The notes beneath the pieces were generated by a model that was given only the letters and a program-made list of their open reading frames with translations, had not been told where the DNA came from and made no database searches. From assembly GCA_965229505.1 (NCBI GenBank), contig OZ245881.1:620001-684000 (forward strand): a stretch of 64,000 nucleotides of DNA, read 5' to 3'. The DNA comes from UBA6059 sp040219045 (GTDB lineage Bacteria > Bacteroidota > Bacteroidia > Cytophagales > Cyclobacteriaceae). The position numbers were made by a program, and so were the translations under genes. Positions within the stretch are counted from its first letter, which is position 1; each line of letters opens with the position of its first letter. This document shows, in pieces, positions 44,335 to 52,215 of this stretch.

Positions 44335-44826
44335 ATGATGGAGGCTCAAATTTCACGTATAAAGAAACAACTTGAACAAAGAATTTCTTATCGCACAAGG
44401 TTGACATCAATCGAGATTTCAAAAATTGTTTCGGAAATTCTATCAGAAAAAATAGCATTTGGCGGATTAAGATATGAGGGTATTATCGAGAATAACCTCT
44501 TTACAATAAAAGACACTATTGTCACCAAAACTAGAACTCCTCCACTGGTAAAAGGTGTTGTATCGGAACAAGGGCAGGAGTCTTTAGTAATCATTTCATT
44601 TGAACCAAGTACTGGAACAATTTTACGATTTGCAACTGGAATACTAGCTTTTGTTGCAATTATGATATTCGCCAACGAAGGAGAAGCAACGTCAATAACT
44701 TCAAGATTAGGCTTTGCAACTATTTTCTCAGCGGGTATATTCGTTATAGTCTATTTGAATTTGCGGGACTCAATTAAGAGGAGTCGTGAATATCTAGAAA
44801 AGAAACTGATGCTAAGAAGAAGCTGA
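44335..44826 (+). CDS. Hypothetical membrane protein in cassette-like unit
   Basis: About 163 residues from ATG 44335 or 44338. An N-terminal charged helical part is followed by a domain with GGLRYEGIIENNLFTIKD, then two transmembrane helices (LRFATGILAFVAIMIFA and FATIFSAGIFVIVYLNL) and a basic tail. No family is recognised. The frame is open back to 44233, but that would place the start before the hairpin and boundary box, so a start after 44325 is preferred. The stop is three bases from the group II intron. Base use is AT-rich. Confidence 0.65.
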   Translation: MMEAQISRIKKQLEQRISYRTRLTSIEISKIVSEILSEKIAFGGLRYEGIIENNLFTIKDTIVTKTRTPPLVKGVVSEQGQESLVIISFEPSTGTILRFATGILAFVAIMIFANEGEATSITSRLGFATIFSAGIFVIVYLNLRDSIKRSREYLEKKLMLRRS

Positions 44827-44828
44827 TA

Positions 44829-45435
44829 ATCGAGTAGACGGCCGTGAGCCATAAGCCCACGGTGCGTCTCTCACACCACCCAGCGTACGGGTCTCGTACT
44901 GGGCGGTTCGTAAAGCATAGAATAGATGCTCTTTACACCAATTATTCCTTTCCGCTACTTCTAAAATAAGGCTACACAAAGGCTCCTTATCGAATTTTCA
45001 CTTCACAATACGTTCAGTCCTTCATCAACTTGTGAGGCCTCCGATTTTCTATATCGGCTCGTTTCCCGTCAACTACTATGACCTCTGCTGACTTCTCAGT
45101 CTGTAACTCGTACAGTCCGAGATCTCCCCAGGTAAGGACATATTCCTTCCCCCAATTCCACTGGATCTACTGCACAAGTACTTGATGGTAAACCACCCTT
45201 TGGACGTTGGTATGATGTGCCACCTCATCCGACCTTTACGGCCTCAGTATCCAGTTCCTGTTCGTTAGAACCGGGTTTTGCAGTCTCGCTTCCTTCACTC
45301 CATGCCTCACGGCAAACGAGCTTGCGACTTGCTAGAGCTTCGGGTTACGAATCCGCGCTCAAGGGACTTGGCCTTCTGCCGCACCCTCTGGAATAATTTG
45401 GTATCTTAGATACCAGATGCCCATGCTGGGCACAC
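44829..45435 (-). mobile_element. ORF-less group II intron
   Basis: On the minus strand the element begins GTGTGCCCAGCATGGGC (canonical GUGYG 5' end) and ends CTACTCGAT (canonical AY). Between them lie group II domain I-III style sequences, a short domain IV reduced to a hairpin (ATAAGG/CCTTAT), a domain V hairpin at 44876-44906 (CCCAGTACG/CGTACGCTGGG) and a domain VI stem at about 44838-44865. No reverse transcriptase/maturase frame exists in its 607 bases, so mobility or splicing would need a protein in trans. It is antisense to the neighbouring gene. Confidence 0.85.
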
Positions 45436-45441
45436 ACATTA

Positions 45442-45672
45442 CCTATCTCTCCATGGTGGTTTTCTGGAAGAGTCGAGTGCGGTGGTTTCTGGTAGCACCG
45501 GAAAATCTTCGCTTTTCCTCACTTGGTTGAAAAAAGGTAGTAATGAAAATCGAATATTTTCCTAATTTGTAACCGAAACAAAATACACGTCAAGCACCAC
45601 AGAGGATAGCTGGGCAATATGAAGGGAAGCTAAAGGTTATGCCCAATTGTCTTGTGGACGTAGAGTTACCTC
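45442..45672. other. Intergenic region between cassette-like units 3 and 4
   Basis: Continuing 5' flank of the intron target. It contains ATTACCT (45439-45445) with an imperfect complement AGGTAGTAAT near 45535, and GGGCAATA (45612-45619) opposite GTTATGCCC (45636-45644), a compact attC-like hairpin. No gene. Confidence 0.45.
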
Positions 45673-46189
45673 ATGAGAACCAAAACGTACTTCAAATATC
45701 TGGTGAAACCAATTCTAACTTATTTGGCATTATTGGTACTAGCTTTCCTTGGAGTCGTTCTCATCTATAGCATAAACGACGGACTTACATTCATCTTGAC
45801 TGGAGGATTAATTTATGTTTTTGTCATAACGATTCTACCAGTGCTCATTCTCTTTGGAACTCATATCAATTCAACAAAGAGATTGGTTATTGAAGATCAA
45901 CCTAGTGAACCAACAAAAATTTCTATTGGAACTAACACGTACGTCTGGCCAAGCGATTTTAAGAAGGTGGAATTATGGATGTCTCATGCTGAATTTCATA
46001 ACAGCATTGACTGGTCTTATTTCATGAACAAGTACCGATATTACTTGCTACATGCTAACGATGGTAAACAGGTTGTGATATCTCAAATTTTAATGGACGA
46101 ACATGCAAACTTTGCCACCCGATTGAACGCCACTAGACGTAAGAAACTATTTCCAATTCCACCAAGGCAACTGAAAAAAAGGGCATAAC
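45636..46189 (+). other. Cassette-like unit 4 with intact boundary boxes
   Basis: GTTATGCCC (45636-45644) and GGGCATAAC (46181-46189) form a perfect 9-base inverted pair enclosing the 45673 gene; the right box covers the stop codon. The right box is followed by a small palindrome-rich segment containing GTTGCGCAAC (46199-46208). Unlike units 1-3 no intron is inserted. Confidence 0.6.
45673..46188 (+). CDS. Hypothetical two-helix membrane protein in cassette-like unit
   Basis: 171 residues. Two transmembrane helices (LTYLALLVLAFLGVVLIYSI and TGGLIYVFVITILPVLILFG) are followed by a soluble C-terminal domain with IGTNTYVWPSDFKKVELWM and DGKQVVISQILMDEHANF, reminiscent of small PH-like or YcxB-like domains but not assigned. 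It ends in a basic tail (PPRQLKKRA). The stop TAA lies inside the right boundary box GGGCATAAC. AT-rich and likely acquired. Confidence 0.7.
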   Translation: MRTKTYFKYLVKPILTYLALLVLAFLGVVLIYSINDGLTFILTGGLIYVFVITILPVLILFGTHINSTKRLVIEDQPSEPTKISIGTNTYVWPSDFKKVELWMSHAEFHNSIDWSYFMNKYRYYLLHANDGKQVVISQILMDEHANFATRLNATRRKKLFPIPPRQLKKRA

Positions 46190-46573
46190 AGTTGTAGCTG
46201 TTGCGCAACCTCTCATAAAACAGCCAAATTAGAATAACCTGACTGAATTGGGAGTGCAGAGATTATATCAAGAGTAATAGAGATTCTCTACATTTCTGAC
46301 TACTTGGAGCCTATCAACTTTTAAAAGCCTCTGATACCAATCCCCTCCCTCATTTCAGCAAGGAAAGTGATGGATCAGTTCTTCGCGATGGCTGGCTCCT
46401 ATGGGGATCTTTTAATGGGTGCTGAAGAGGATCCGAGCTTTAACAAATCCTATGTTAAGCATGCACCACTCCCATTCGTCTATTTTATTAGGTCATAGAG
46501 AAGGAATCTACTTTTATGCCTAAAAAAGACTTTCACTATTTTTAAAGATGCTTATGCCCACTCATCTACTACC
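46189..46573. other. Intergenic region with gene fragment
   Basis: Apart from the palindrome GTTGCGCAAC at its left end and the LytTR gene fragment at 46349-46424, nothing recognisable is present up to the AraC gene. Confidence 0.5.
46349..46424 (-). pseudogene. Fragment of the 3' end of a LytTR regulator gene
   Basis: Matches 59776-59850 over about 75 bases with roughly one mismatch in ten. Translated on the minus strand it reads KIPIGASHREELIHHFPC and stop, nearly identical to the C terminus of the 59781 response regulator. An in-frame stop replaces a Gln codon just upstream, so it is dead. Confidence 0.8.
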
Positions 46574-47431
46574 ATGACACGTGACATCATAGACATCAAC
46601 GACTTTACCATTTTGGTAGAGACTGGCAATTCGGAAGTACCTACGACCGATTCCTGTCTGTTCGATGAACAGGTGATTGCGGTAGCATTTTACGGATCGG
46701 GGAATGTAGACCTAACTGTAAAATACGGAGGCTCAGCCAAAGAATTTAGCCATACCAAAGGTCTGGCCCTCTCATTTTATGCGGATGAGAAAGTGGAATT
46801 TGCTCACACCGTTTCCGCCAATAAGCCCTTAGAATGCATCGTCATTGCCACCTCTATCTCCAGCATCGACAAGCTCCCAAATCAGGAAGGTGAACTTTTT
46901 GGCGAAATGTTGCATCAATTGATCCACCCCAAGGATCACTATGTAGAGGGCCCCAGTTTCTTCATGACGCCTGAGATGCAATCAATTGTAGATCAGGTAT
47001 TTCATACCCGCTACGAAGGAAAAGCTAAAATGATGTTTTTCAGAAGTCAGATAAACACGCTGCTGGCACATTTCTTTGGTCAGCTTTCCCTGCTGTCAGA
47101 AGAGTCCATACCGGTAGAGGAAAGAGAAAAACTACAAAAAGCCAGAGACATTCTGATAAGCAACCTGGATCACCCTCCCAGCCTATCCGAGCTGTCACGA
47201 GAGATCGGCCTCAACACGTTCAAGCTGAAGAAAAACTTCAAAGAGCTCTTTGGGGTACCGGTGTTTAAGTACCTCCAGAATGAGCGGCTAAATACTGCCA
47301 ACGAGCTCATCCGCACCAAAAAAATGACTATCCGGGAGGCGGCATGGCATGTGGGCTATGACAGCCTCAGCTCCTTTTCCAATGCCTTTTCAAAGAAATT
47401 TGGCTTTCGTCCAAGTGAAATAAAGGGATAA
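46574..47431 (+). CDS. AraC family transcriptional regulator
   Basis: 285 residues with an N-terminal ligand or dimer domain (about 1-170) and a C-terminal AraC DNA-binding domain (about 185-285): LSELSREIGLNTFKLKKNFK, FKYLQNERLNTANELI and IREAAWHVGYDSLSSFSNAF. It is the first gene before a four-gene plus-strand set (47521-49602) which it probably controls. The 89-base gap to the next gene has room for a promoter. Confidence 0.93.
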   Translation: MTRDIIDINDFTILVETGNSEVPTTDSCLFDEQVIAVAFYGSGNVDLTVKYGGSAKEFSHTKGLALSFYADEKVEFAHTVSANKPLECIVIATSISSIDKLPNQEGELFGEMLHQLIHPKDHYVEGPSFFMTPEMQSIVDQVFHTRYEGKAKMMFFRSQINTLLAHFFGQLSLLSEESIPVEEREKLQKARDILISNLDHPPSLSELSREIGLNTFKLKKNFKELFGVPVFKYLQNERLNTANELIRTKKMTIREAAWHVGYDSLSSFSNAFSKKFGFRPSEIKG

Positions 47432-47520
47432 TCCTTTTCGAACAAATCGTTCTCCTTTTGAAACAAATCCATCAATAGGATAGGTAGCAGCTTTGTCTCA
47501 TCACTTTAAATGACAAAGCA

Positions 47521-47910
47521 ATGAAATCTATCAAAGCAATCATTATTGCCATCTTTATTTGGATCGTGGGTGTAAGTTTCTACACGCTCTCTTTCTATTT
47601 ACCAATTCTGGAGAATGTGGAATTCCAGGCCAACCTGACCCTGGCCATCACCATGATCCCCAATGTATGGATGGGTATGTACCTCTACTATCGTTGGGGT
47701 AGCAATATGCATGGCTTAAAGGTAGGCGCGATCGTTCTATTGACGCTGATCCTACTGGACGCATTGATCACAGTTCCATACCTGATCATTCCGTATGGTG
47801 GGAGCTATTGGGAGTTTTTTAGCGCTATATCCTTCTGGCTGATAGCGGTGGAATGTCTAATGATCATCTACCTCTACTGGAGATTAAACATCAAACTGCA
47901 GCTATCATGA
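47521..47910 (+). CDS. DUF5367-like four-helix membrane protein
   Basis: 129 residues with four transmembrane helices (IKAIIIAIFIWIVGVSFYTL, FQANLTLAITMIPNVWMGMY, VGAIVLLTLILLDALITVPY, FWLIAVECLMIIYLYW). The plan agrees with DUF5367 proteins, which have no known role. Its stop overlaps the start of the cytochrome gene (ATGA), so it is coupled to it. Confidence 0.8.
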   Translation: MKSIKAIIIAIFIWIVGVSFYTLSFYLPILENVEFQANLTLAITMIPNVWMGMYLYYRWGSNMHGLKVGAIVLLTLILLDALITVPYLIIPYGGSYWEFFSAISFWLIAVECLMIIYLYWRLNIKLQLS

Positions 47911-48227
47911 AAGTCACGTTAGCATTGATCACCCTCATGGGCTTCCTCTTGTTTGAGGTACCCATCCCGATTAATCAGCTTGCCTCCAATCATCCTGAAG
48001 AGCTGGTAAACAAAGCCTTCAAAATTCTGGATACCAAATGCAATACCTGCCACAAAAAGCAGAATCCATTGATGGTCTTCTCATTAGAAAATATGGAGAA
48101 GCGAGCAAAGAAGATCTACACGCAGGTTATTGAGAAAAAGCGAATGCCAAAAGGCAATGACATTAAACTCACCCAAGAGGAATACAGCCTCCTCGTCAAC
48201 TGGCTGAACACTCAGCTAAATAAATGA
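47907..48227 (+). CDS. Small haem protein, mono-haem c-type
   Basis: 106 residues from ATG 47907. An N-terminal hydrophobic segment (VTLALITLMGFLLFEVPI) serves as signal or anchor; Cys45-Asn-Thr-Cys48-His49 binds haem c and Met80 (KRMPKGN) is the likely sixth ligand. The domain resembles the haem-binding domain (DUF1924/DUF3365-like, haem_bd) of Bacteroidota. It should carry electrons in the periplasm. It overlaps the DUF5367 gene and precedes a DUF1772 gene by three bases. Confidence 0.88.
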   Translation: MKVTLALITLMGFLLFEVPIPINQLASNHPEELVNKAFKILDTKCNTCHKKQNPLMVFSLENMEKRAKKIYTQVIEKKRMPKGNDIKLTQEEYSLLVNWLNTQLNK

Positions 48228-48230
48228 ATC

Positions 48231-48731
48231 GTGGAAATCACATTTAAAAATACCATGCTATTCGTAGCAATCATCCTCACCGGATTATCAGCAGGCTTTT
48301 TCTATGCCTGGCAGGTATCGGTGATCCCGGGTACGAAAAAACTATTGGACGCTACCTATCTCGAAACCATGCAGCACATTAACCGGGAAATCTTGAATCC
48401 TTACTTCTTCCTGATCTTCTTCGGAAGTATGCTCATGCTGGCCATCAGTACTTTTCAGCAATACGGAAATGGTCTTCCGTTCTGTCTAATGCTTGCAGCA
48501 ACATTGACTTACACCGTTGGCACAATTGCCGTAACGGGCATGGGAAACGTTCCGCTCAATAACGAGTTGGATGCGTTGCAGCTTGCTAAGCTGCCGGCCC
48601 CTGACTTATCAGAATTCAGACAATACTATGAGACGAAATGGAATGTCCTTCATAAGATCAGAACCTTCTTTTCGGTGGTGGCTTTTCTGATTTCGCTATT
48701 GATAGCCTTTACATCAGCAAAAAACTTTTAA
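48231..48731 (+). CDS. DUF1772 membrane protein
   Basis: 166 residues from a GTG start three bases after the cytochrome stop. Four transmembrane helices and the family block LSAGFFYAWQVSVIPGTKKL, then MGNVPLNNELD and WNVLHKIRTFFSVVAFL. DUF1772 proteins are often encoded with NAD(P)-binding oxidoreductases and are related to anthrone oxygenase-like proteins. The NmrA-like gene follows after 28 bases. Confidence 0.88.
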   Translation: MEITFKNTMLFVAIILTGLSAGFFYAWQVSVIPGTKKLLDATYLETMQHINREILNPYFFLIFFGSMLMLAISTFQQYGNGLPFCLMLAATLTYTVGTIAVTGMGNVPLNNELDALQLAKLPAPDLSEFRQYYETKWNVLHKIRTFFSVVAFLISLLIAFTSAKNF

Positions 48732-48759
48732 TCCATACTAAATATTAAAACTCAAAATT

Positions 48760-49602
48760 ATGAATGATCAAATTCTTGTAATCGGCGGAACCGGTAAGAC
48801 CGGTCGCAAAGTAGTAGAACGATTAACCAAACTGGGACAAAACGTCCGAGTGGGTTCTCGGAGTGCAACCCCGGCATTTGACTGGGAAAATCCTGAAACA
48901 TGGAGTCCGGCACTGGAAGGAATAAGCAAAGTGTACATCACCTTCCAGCCGGACCTGGCGGTACCGGGTGCACTGGAAGCCATCGAAGACCTCACCAAAA
49001 AGGCGGCACAAGCTGGCGTGAAGAAGCTCGTACTCCTTTCGGGAAAAGGTGAAAGGGAAGCAGAACTATGTGAGCAGGTGGTCATGCACTCCGGACTGGA
49101 CTACACTATCGTTCGTGCCAGCTGGTTTATGCAAAACTTTAGCGAAAGCTTTTTTCTCGATCCTATTTTGGCCGGACAGGTGACACTCCCGAAACCTGAA
49201 GCTAAAGTACCCTATGTCGATACGGGTGATATAGCCGATGTGGTAGTACAAGTACTACTGAATGATGTGCACAATGGACAGGTATACGAGCTGACCGGTC
49301 CTCGCTTACTAACCTTCGAAGAGGTGATCAAAGAAATTAGTTTGGCTACCGAACGAGACATTGCGTTCAATGAAGTATCACTTGCAGACTACATTGGATT
49401 CTTAAAGGCTGCCAATGTACCTGCTGACTATGTATGGCTGATCGACTACCTGTTTACCTATGTGCTGGACGCAAAAGGAAATGATGTCATTTCCGATGAT
49501 GTACAAAAAGTATTGGGGAGAAAACCCAAAGACTTTACCGAGTATGTACTCGAGACTGAAAGGTCTGGTGTTTGGAATTCGGAAGTAAAGACTATCGTTT
49601 AA
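48760..49602 (+). CDS. NmrA-like NAD(P)-binding oxidoreductase
   Basis: 280 residues; Rossmann motif VIGGTGKTGRKVVERL, then GVKKLVLLSGKGE, DYTIVRASWFMQNF and VPYVDTGDIADVV, as in NmrA/ergot-alkaloid AgnR-type proteins and quinone reductase QOR2 relatives. It probably reduces quinones or senses NADP(H). Last gene of the AraC-linked set and followed by a strong hairpin terminator. Confidence 0.9.
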   Translation: MNDQILVIGGTGKTGRKVVERLTKLGQNVRVGSRSATPAFDWENPETWSPALEGISKVYITFQPDLAVPGALEAIEDLTKKAAQAGVKKLVLLSGKGEREAELCEQVVMHSGLDYTIVRASWFMQNFSESFFLDPILAGQVTLPKPEAKVPYVDTGDIADVVVQVLLNDVHNGQVYELTGPRLLTFEEVIKEISLATERDIAFNEVSLADYIGFLKAANVPADYVWLIDYLFTYVLDAKGNDVISDDVQKVLGRKPKDFTEYVLETERSGVWNSEVKTIV

Positions 49603-49616
49603 ACATGTGACACACA

Positions 49617-49647
49617 GGAACTGCCTTGCTTAAATGGCAGTTCCTTT
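49617..49647 (+). terminator. Rho-independent terminator
   Basis: GGAACTGCC (49617-49625) and GGCAGTTCC (49635-49643) make a perfect 9-base stem, followed by TTTT. It closes the 47521-49602 set. Confidence 0.85.
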
Positions 49648-49668
49648 TCAAACCATCTTAAAAAGCCT

Positions 49669-50013
49669 ATGCCTCATTTTATTATTCATTGCTCCAATTC
49701 AGTGGCGCAACAAATCAACCCGGATGATTTCATGCAACAAGTTTACGACGAAGCAGAATCCACCGGACTATTTGACCCAAAAGACATCAAAGTTCGAATT
49801 GCATCATTTGAGCATTACAACATCGGAAACACCAAAGACGATTTCATTCATGTCTTTGCTAATATTATGGAGGGACGTTCCGATGCTCAAAAGCAAGGTC
49901 TCTCAAAGCGCATCGTCTCACGCCTGAAACAAACCTTTCCGGAGGTTCCGATCATCTCCATTAATGTGAGGGATTTTGAAAAAGCCTCCTATGTCAACCG
50001 TACCATGGTATAA
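49669..50013 (+). CDS. 5-carboxymethyl-2-hydroxymuconate isomerase-like protein
   Basis: 114 residues starting Met-Pro-His-Phe; the N-terminal Pro2 is the catalytic base of the tautomerase superfamily after Met removal. The strand-helix pattern MPHFIIHCS, DIKVRIASFEHYNIG and SKRIVSRLKQTFPEVPIISI fits CHMI. CHMI acts in homoprotocatechuate breakdown, but no other gene of that pathway is nearby, so a different keto-enol substrate is possible. Confidence 0.85.
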   Translation: MPHFIIHCSNSVAQQINPDDFMQQVYDEAESTGLFDPKDIKVRIASFEHYNIGNTKDDFIHVFANIMEGRSDAQKQGLSKRIVSRLKQTFPEVPIISINVRDFEKASYVNRTMV

Positions 50014-50068
50014 GGAGATTATGAAGATCAGAAAAGCAACGAAAACATATTGGGACTATGCTGAGGGA

Positions 50069-51196
50069 TCAATTTGAATTATTCAGCTCCTTTCTTAATT
50101 GATCCACCTGGCTTTTTAGCAGGTCTTTAGTGCTCAAATTATTCAGTATTTCATTTGCTCTATTTCTATTTCCAAGGACGATGTGATTTTTAGCCAATGC
50201 CAATTCCAGGTTCTCATTAAAAAAATAAGGATTTGTCAGCTCAACAATACGCACACCTTTGGACAATTCATTAAGGTCTTCCTGTTCTACCAGCATCTTA
50301 TAGTACCCCCAAAGCGCCAATAGTTCAATATCAAAAGAAGCACTATCTACTTCCAGTTCCTTTTCGGCATCAGAAAAAGTTTTACTGCCTTCGAGCAAGT
50401 CCTGAATCAAGTAGATGCTTTTTTCATCTTTATATAATGGTTGTTTTACAGGGTTGATCCCAAGCGCACGTACCACTTTCTCTGCAGATCTAGTGGTGGA
50501 ATATGGGTTTTGTCCGGTTATAAATTTTCCGGAGGCTGCTACATGAGAGAGCATGAAATCTGCCTGTGTGAAATTGGCCCCTCTGGATTTCAATTTATCT
50601 TCCAGTTTGAACGGAAACTCGGGCACCCATTTTTTGCCAAATAGCTCTTCCTCAGTGTTACAAAAACCAGTTATCTCCTCATCTTCAATGATGTACTTGT
50701 CACCTTCCTTTATATTAACAAAAGCGGCAGAGCCATGACAAACCGATGAAAGTATGGTCCCTTCTCTCTGATATAAATTTAAAATGATGTCTTGCAGGGA
50801 TGGGTCATAGGGTAAGTCGAACATGGCCCCTTTACCACCAACGATATATATAGCATCATATTCAACCGGATTTATACTGGCTGTCGGCAAGGTATTTTGT
50901 AATAAAACCATGATTGAAGAGTCTTCCAATACAGTTTTGTTGTACTCCTTATCTTGATTGAATTTGTCAGATTCAACGTAACCACCTTTTGGGCTCGCGA
51001 CATCTATGATTAGATCGTTTTGAGTAAACGTTAGATACGCTTGTGTAAACTCATCAAATTCATAGCCAGGCCTATATTCTCCTGAGTCCTTCCCGTAGCT
51101 ACTAACTACCATAAGTATTTTCTTAGAATCATTTTGTAATTGTCCAGAAAGGATCATTGGAACAATCAATAGGATGTTTATTATTAGTTTTTTCAT
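50069..51196 (-). CDS. Exported DJ-1/PfpI (Hsp31-like) protein with helical C terminus
   Basis: 375 residues; signal peptide (IINILLIVPMILSGQ), then a DJ-1/PfpI domain with nucleophile Cys153 followed by His154 (SSVCHGSAAF) and YIVGGKGAMFDL. The order and the GKFITGQNPYSTTRSAEKV end resemble Hsp31-type glyoxalase III proteins. About 130 extra residues form a helical, TPR-like tail not found in the usual 230-residue family. It is monocistronic and convergent with the CHMI gene. Confidence 0.88.
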   Translation of the reverse strand: MKKLIINILLIVPMILSGQLQNDSKKILMVVSSYGKDSGEYRPGYEFDEFTQAYLTFTQNDLIIDVASPKGGYVESDKFNQDKEYNKTVLEDSSIMVLLQNTLPTASINPVEYDAIYIVGGKGAMFDLPYDPSLQDIILNLYQREGTILSSVCHGSAAFVNIKEGDKYIIEDEEITGFCNTEEELFGKKWVPEFPFKLEDKLKSRGANFTQADFMLSHVAASGKFITGQNPYSTTRSAEKVVRALGINPVKQPLYKDEKSIYLIQDLLEGSKTFSDAEKELEVDSASFDIELLALWGYYKMLVEQEDLNELSKGVRIVELTNPYFFNENLELALAKNHIVLGNRNRANEILNNLSTKDLLKSQVDQLRKELNNSN

Positions 51197-51377
51197 TTTC
51201 TATTTATTTAAATATTCTGCCTTCAAGTAGCTGGGAATACCGAAGCATTTCCTCTTAAAATCTTTAACTCAAAATTGATTTTTTAAAAAAGGGGTTTCCT
51301 TGATCGGTTATGCCAACACTTGACACTTCAGGTCAAAGAAAAAAATCGATTGTACTTTCTAGAAGTCCGTATTCGCA

Positions 51378-52196
51378 TCAGCCAAATACCCCTTTCTTCA
51401 CCAGCTCACTGTAGATCTTGTTGATCTTATTCTGACTTGCTTCTAAATTAGTTTTAGAGGTATGTATCGAGCCTCTACCGAACACTAAATCATGTTCAAA
51501 CTTCTTTGCCGAGCCCAACAAAAAGCTGGCTCCATGATCGGATGAAAACTCAACTGGTTGATTCCTGTCTTCATATACAATCAGCTCCCCAACAGAAGAA
51601 ACCAGGTCTCCACTCAACTTTCCTTTATAAACCACTAGCCATAGTATATCATGCGTTTCCTGCGGAGTGTATGTCCATTGCTCACCTGGCTTAAGGCTCA
51701 CATCCAGGTAATTCATGTCATTGGGAGGATCTATTTTACTAGTGATCCCTTCATACTCGCCCAGAAGCACTTTGAACCGATCATTACCTAGTATCTCATC
51801 TGGCTTCAAATAGATGCTCTTTGCGTCTGCAGTCTCTAGTGAAGGCGGTAGCGAAATCCAAAGTTGAAACCCCAGGGTTGGCTGATCCTTTAGCAACATA
51901 CCTTTATGCCATGCTCCTGAGCTGGCCTGGAGGTACTCGATATCTCCTGCTCGGAATGATACTTTATTTCCAGTGCTTTCCTCCAGATCACTGCCACCAT
52001 CGATGTAATAAGTGAAAGTGGCTATTCCTGAATGTGGGTGCCATCCAAACCCTGCTCCTTGAGGAGGTACTCCGTGTATGTAATCTAAGAATACAAATGG
52101 CTTAATGTCATTCCCTATTCCGGATGGACCTACCAGGTTTGTTATCATACCATGGTGACCCTGGCCCTTCGATCGATATTTAATTGCTCTTTTCAT
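51378..52196 (-). CDS. Pirin family protein
   Basis: 272 residues with the double-cupin pirin plan: MITNLVGPSG, FVFLDYIHGVPPQGAGFGWH, HPHSGIATFTYYIDGG, IEYLQASSGAWHKG and FQLWISLPPSLE. The His-x-His and Glu/His residues for one Fe are visible in HPHSG and AWHKG. Pirins bind iron and some act as quercetinases or redox sensors. It is the last gene of the minus-strand set Crp-barrel-FMN reductase-pirin. Confidence 0.92.
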   Translation of the reverse strand: MKRAIKYRSKGQGHHGMITNLVGPSGIGNDIKPFVFLDYIHGVPPQGAGFGWHPHSGIATFTYYIDGGSDLEESTGNKVSFRAGDIEYLQASSGAWHKGMLLKDQPTLGFQLWISLPPSLETADAKSIYLKPDEILGNDRFKVLLGEYEGITSKIDPPNDMNYLDVSLKPGEQWTYTPQETHDILWLVVYKGKLSGDLVSSVGELIVYEDRNQPVEFSSDHGASFLLGSAKKFEHDLVFGRGSIHTSKTNLEASQNKINKIYSELVKKGVFG

Positions 52197-52215
52197 GTCA
52201 TTGAATTTTTAAAGG

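Larger units (their letters stand above)
44313..45441 (+). other. Cassette-like unit 3, right boundary split by a group II intron
   Basis: TAATGTTATCAGC (44313-44325) before the gene is the exact complement of GCTGATA (44822-44828) joined to ACATTA (45436-45441). The intron 44829-45435 sits between these two pieces. Left of the first box lies ATAAC-GCGCAC-TCG-GTGCG-GTTAT (44287-44310), an attC-like hairpin. Pattern GTTRYxxx...xxxRYAAC is that of integron recombination boxes. Confidence 0.65.
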
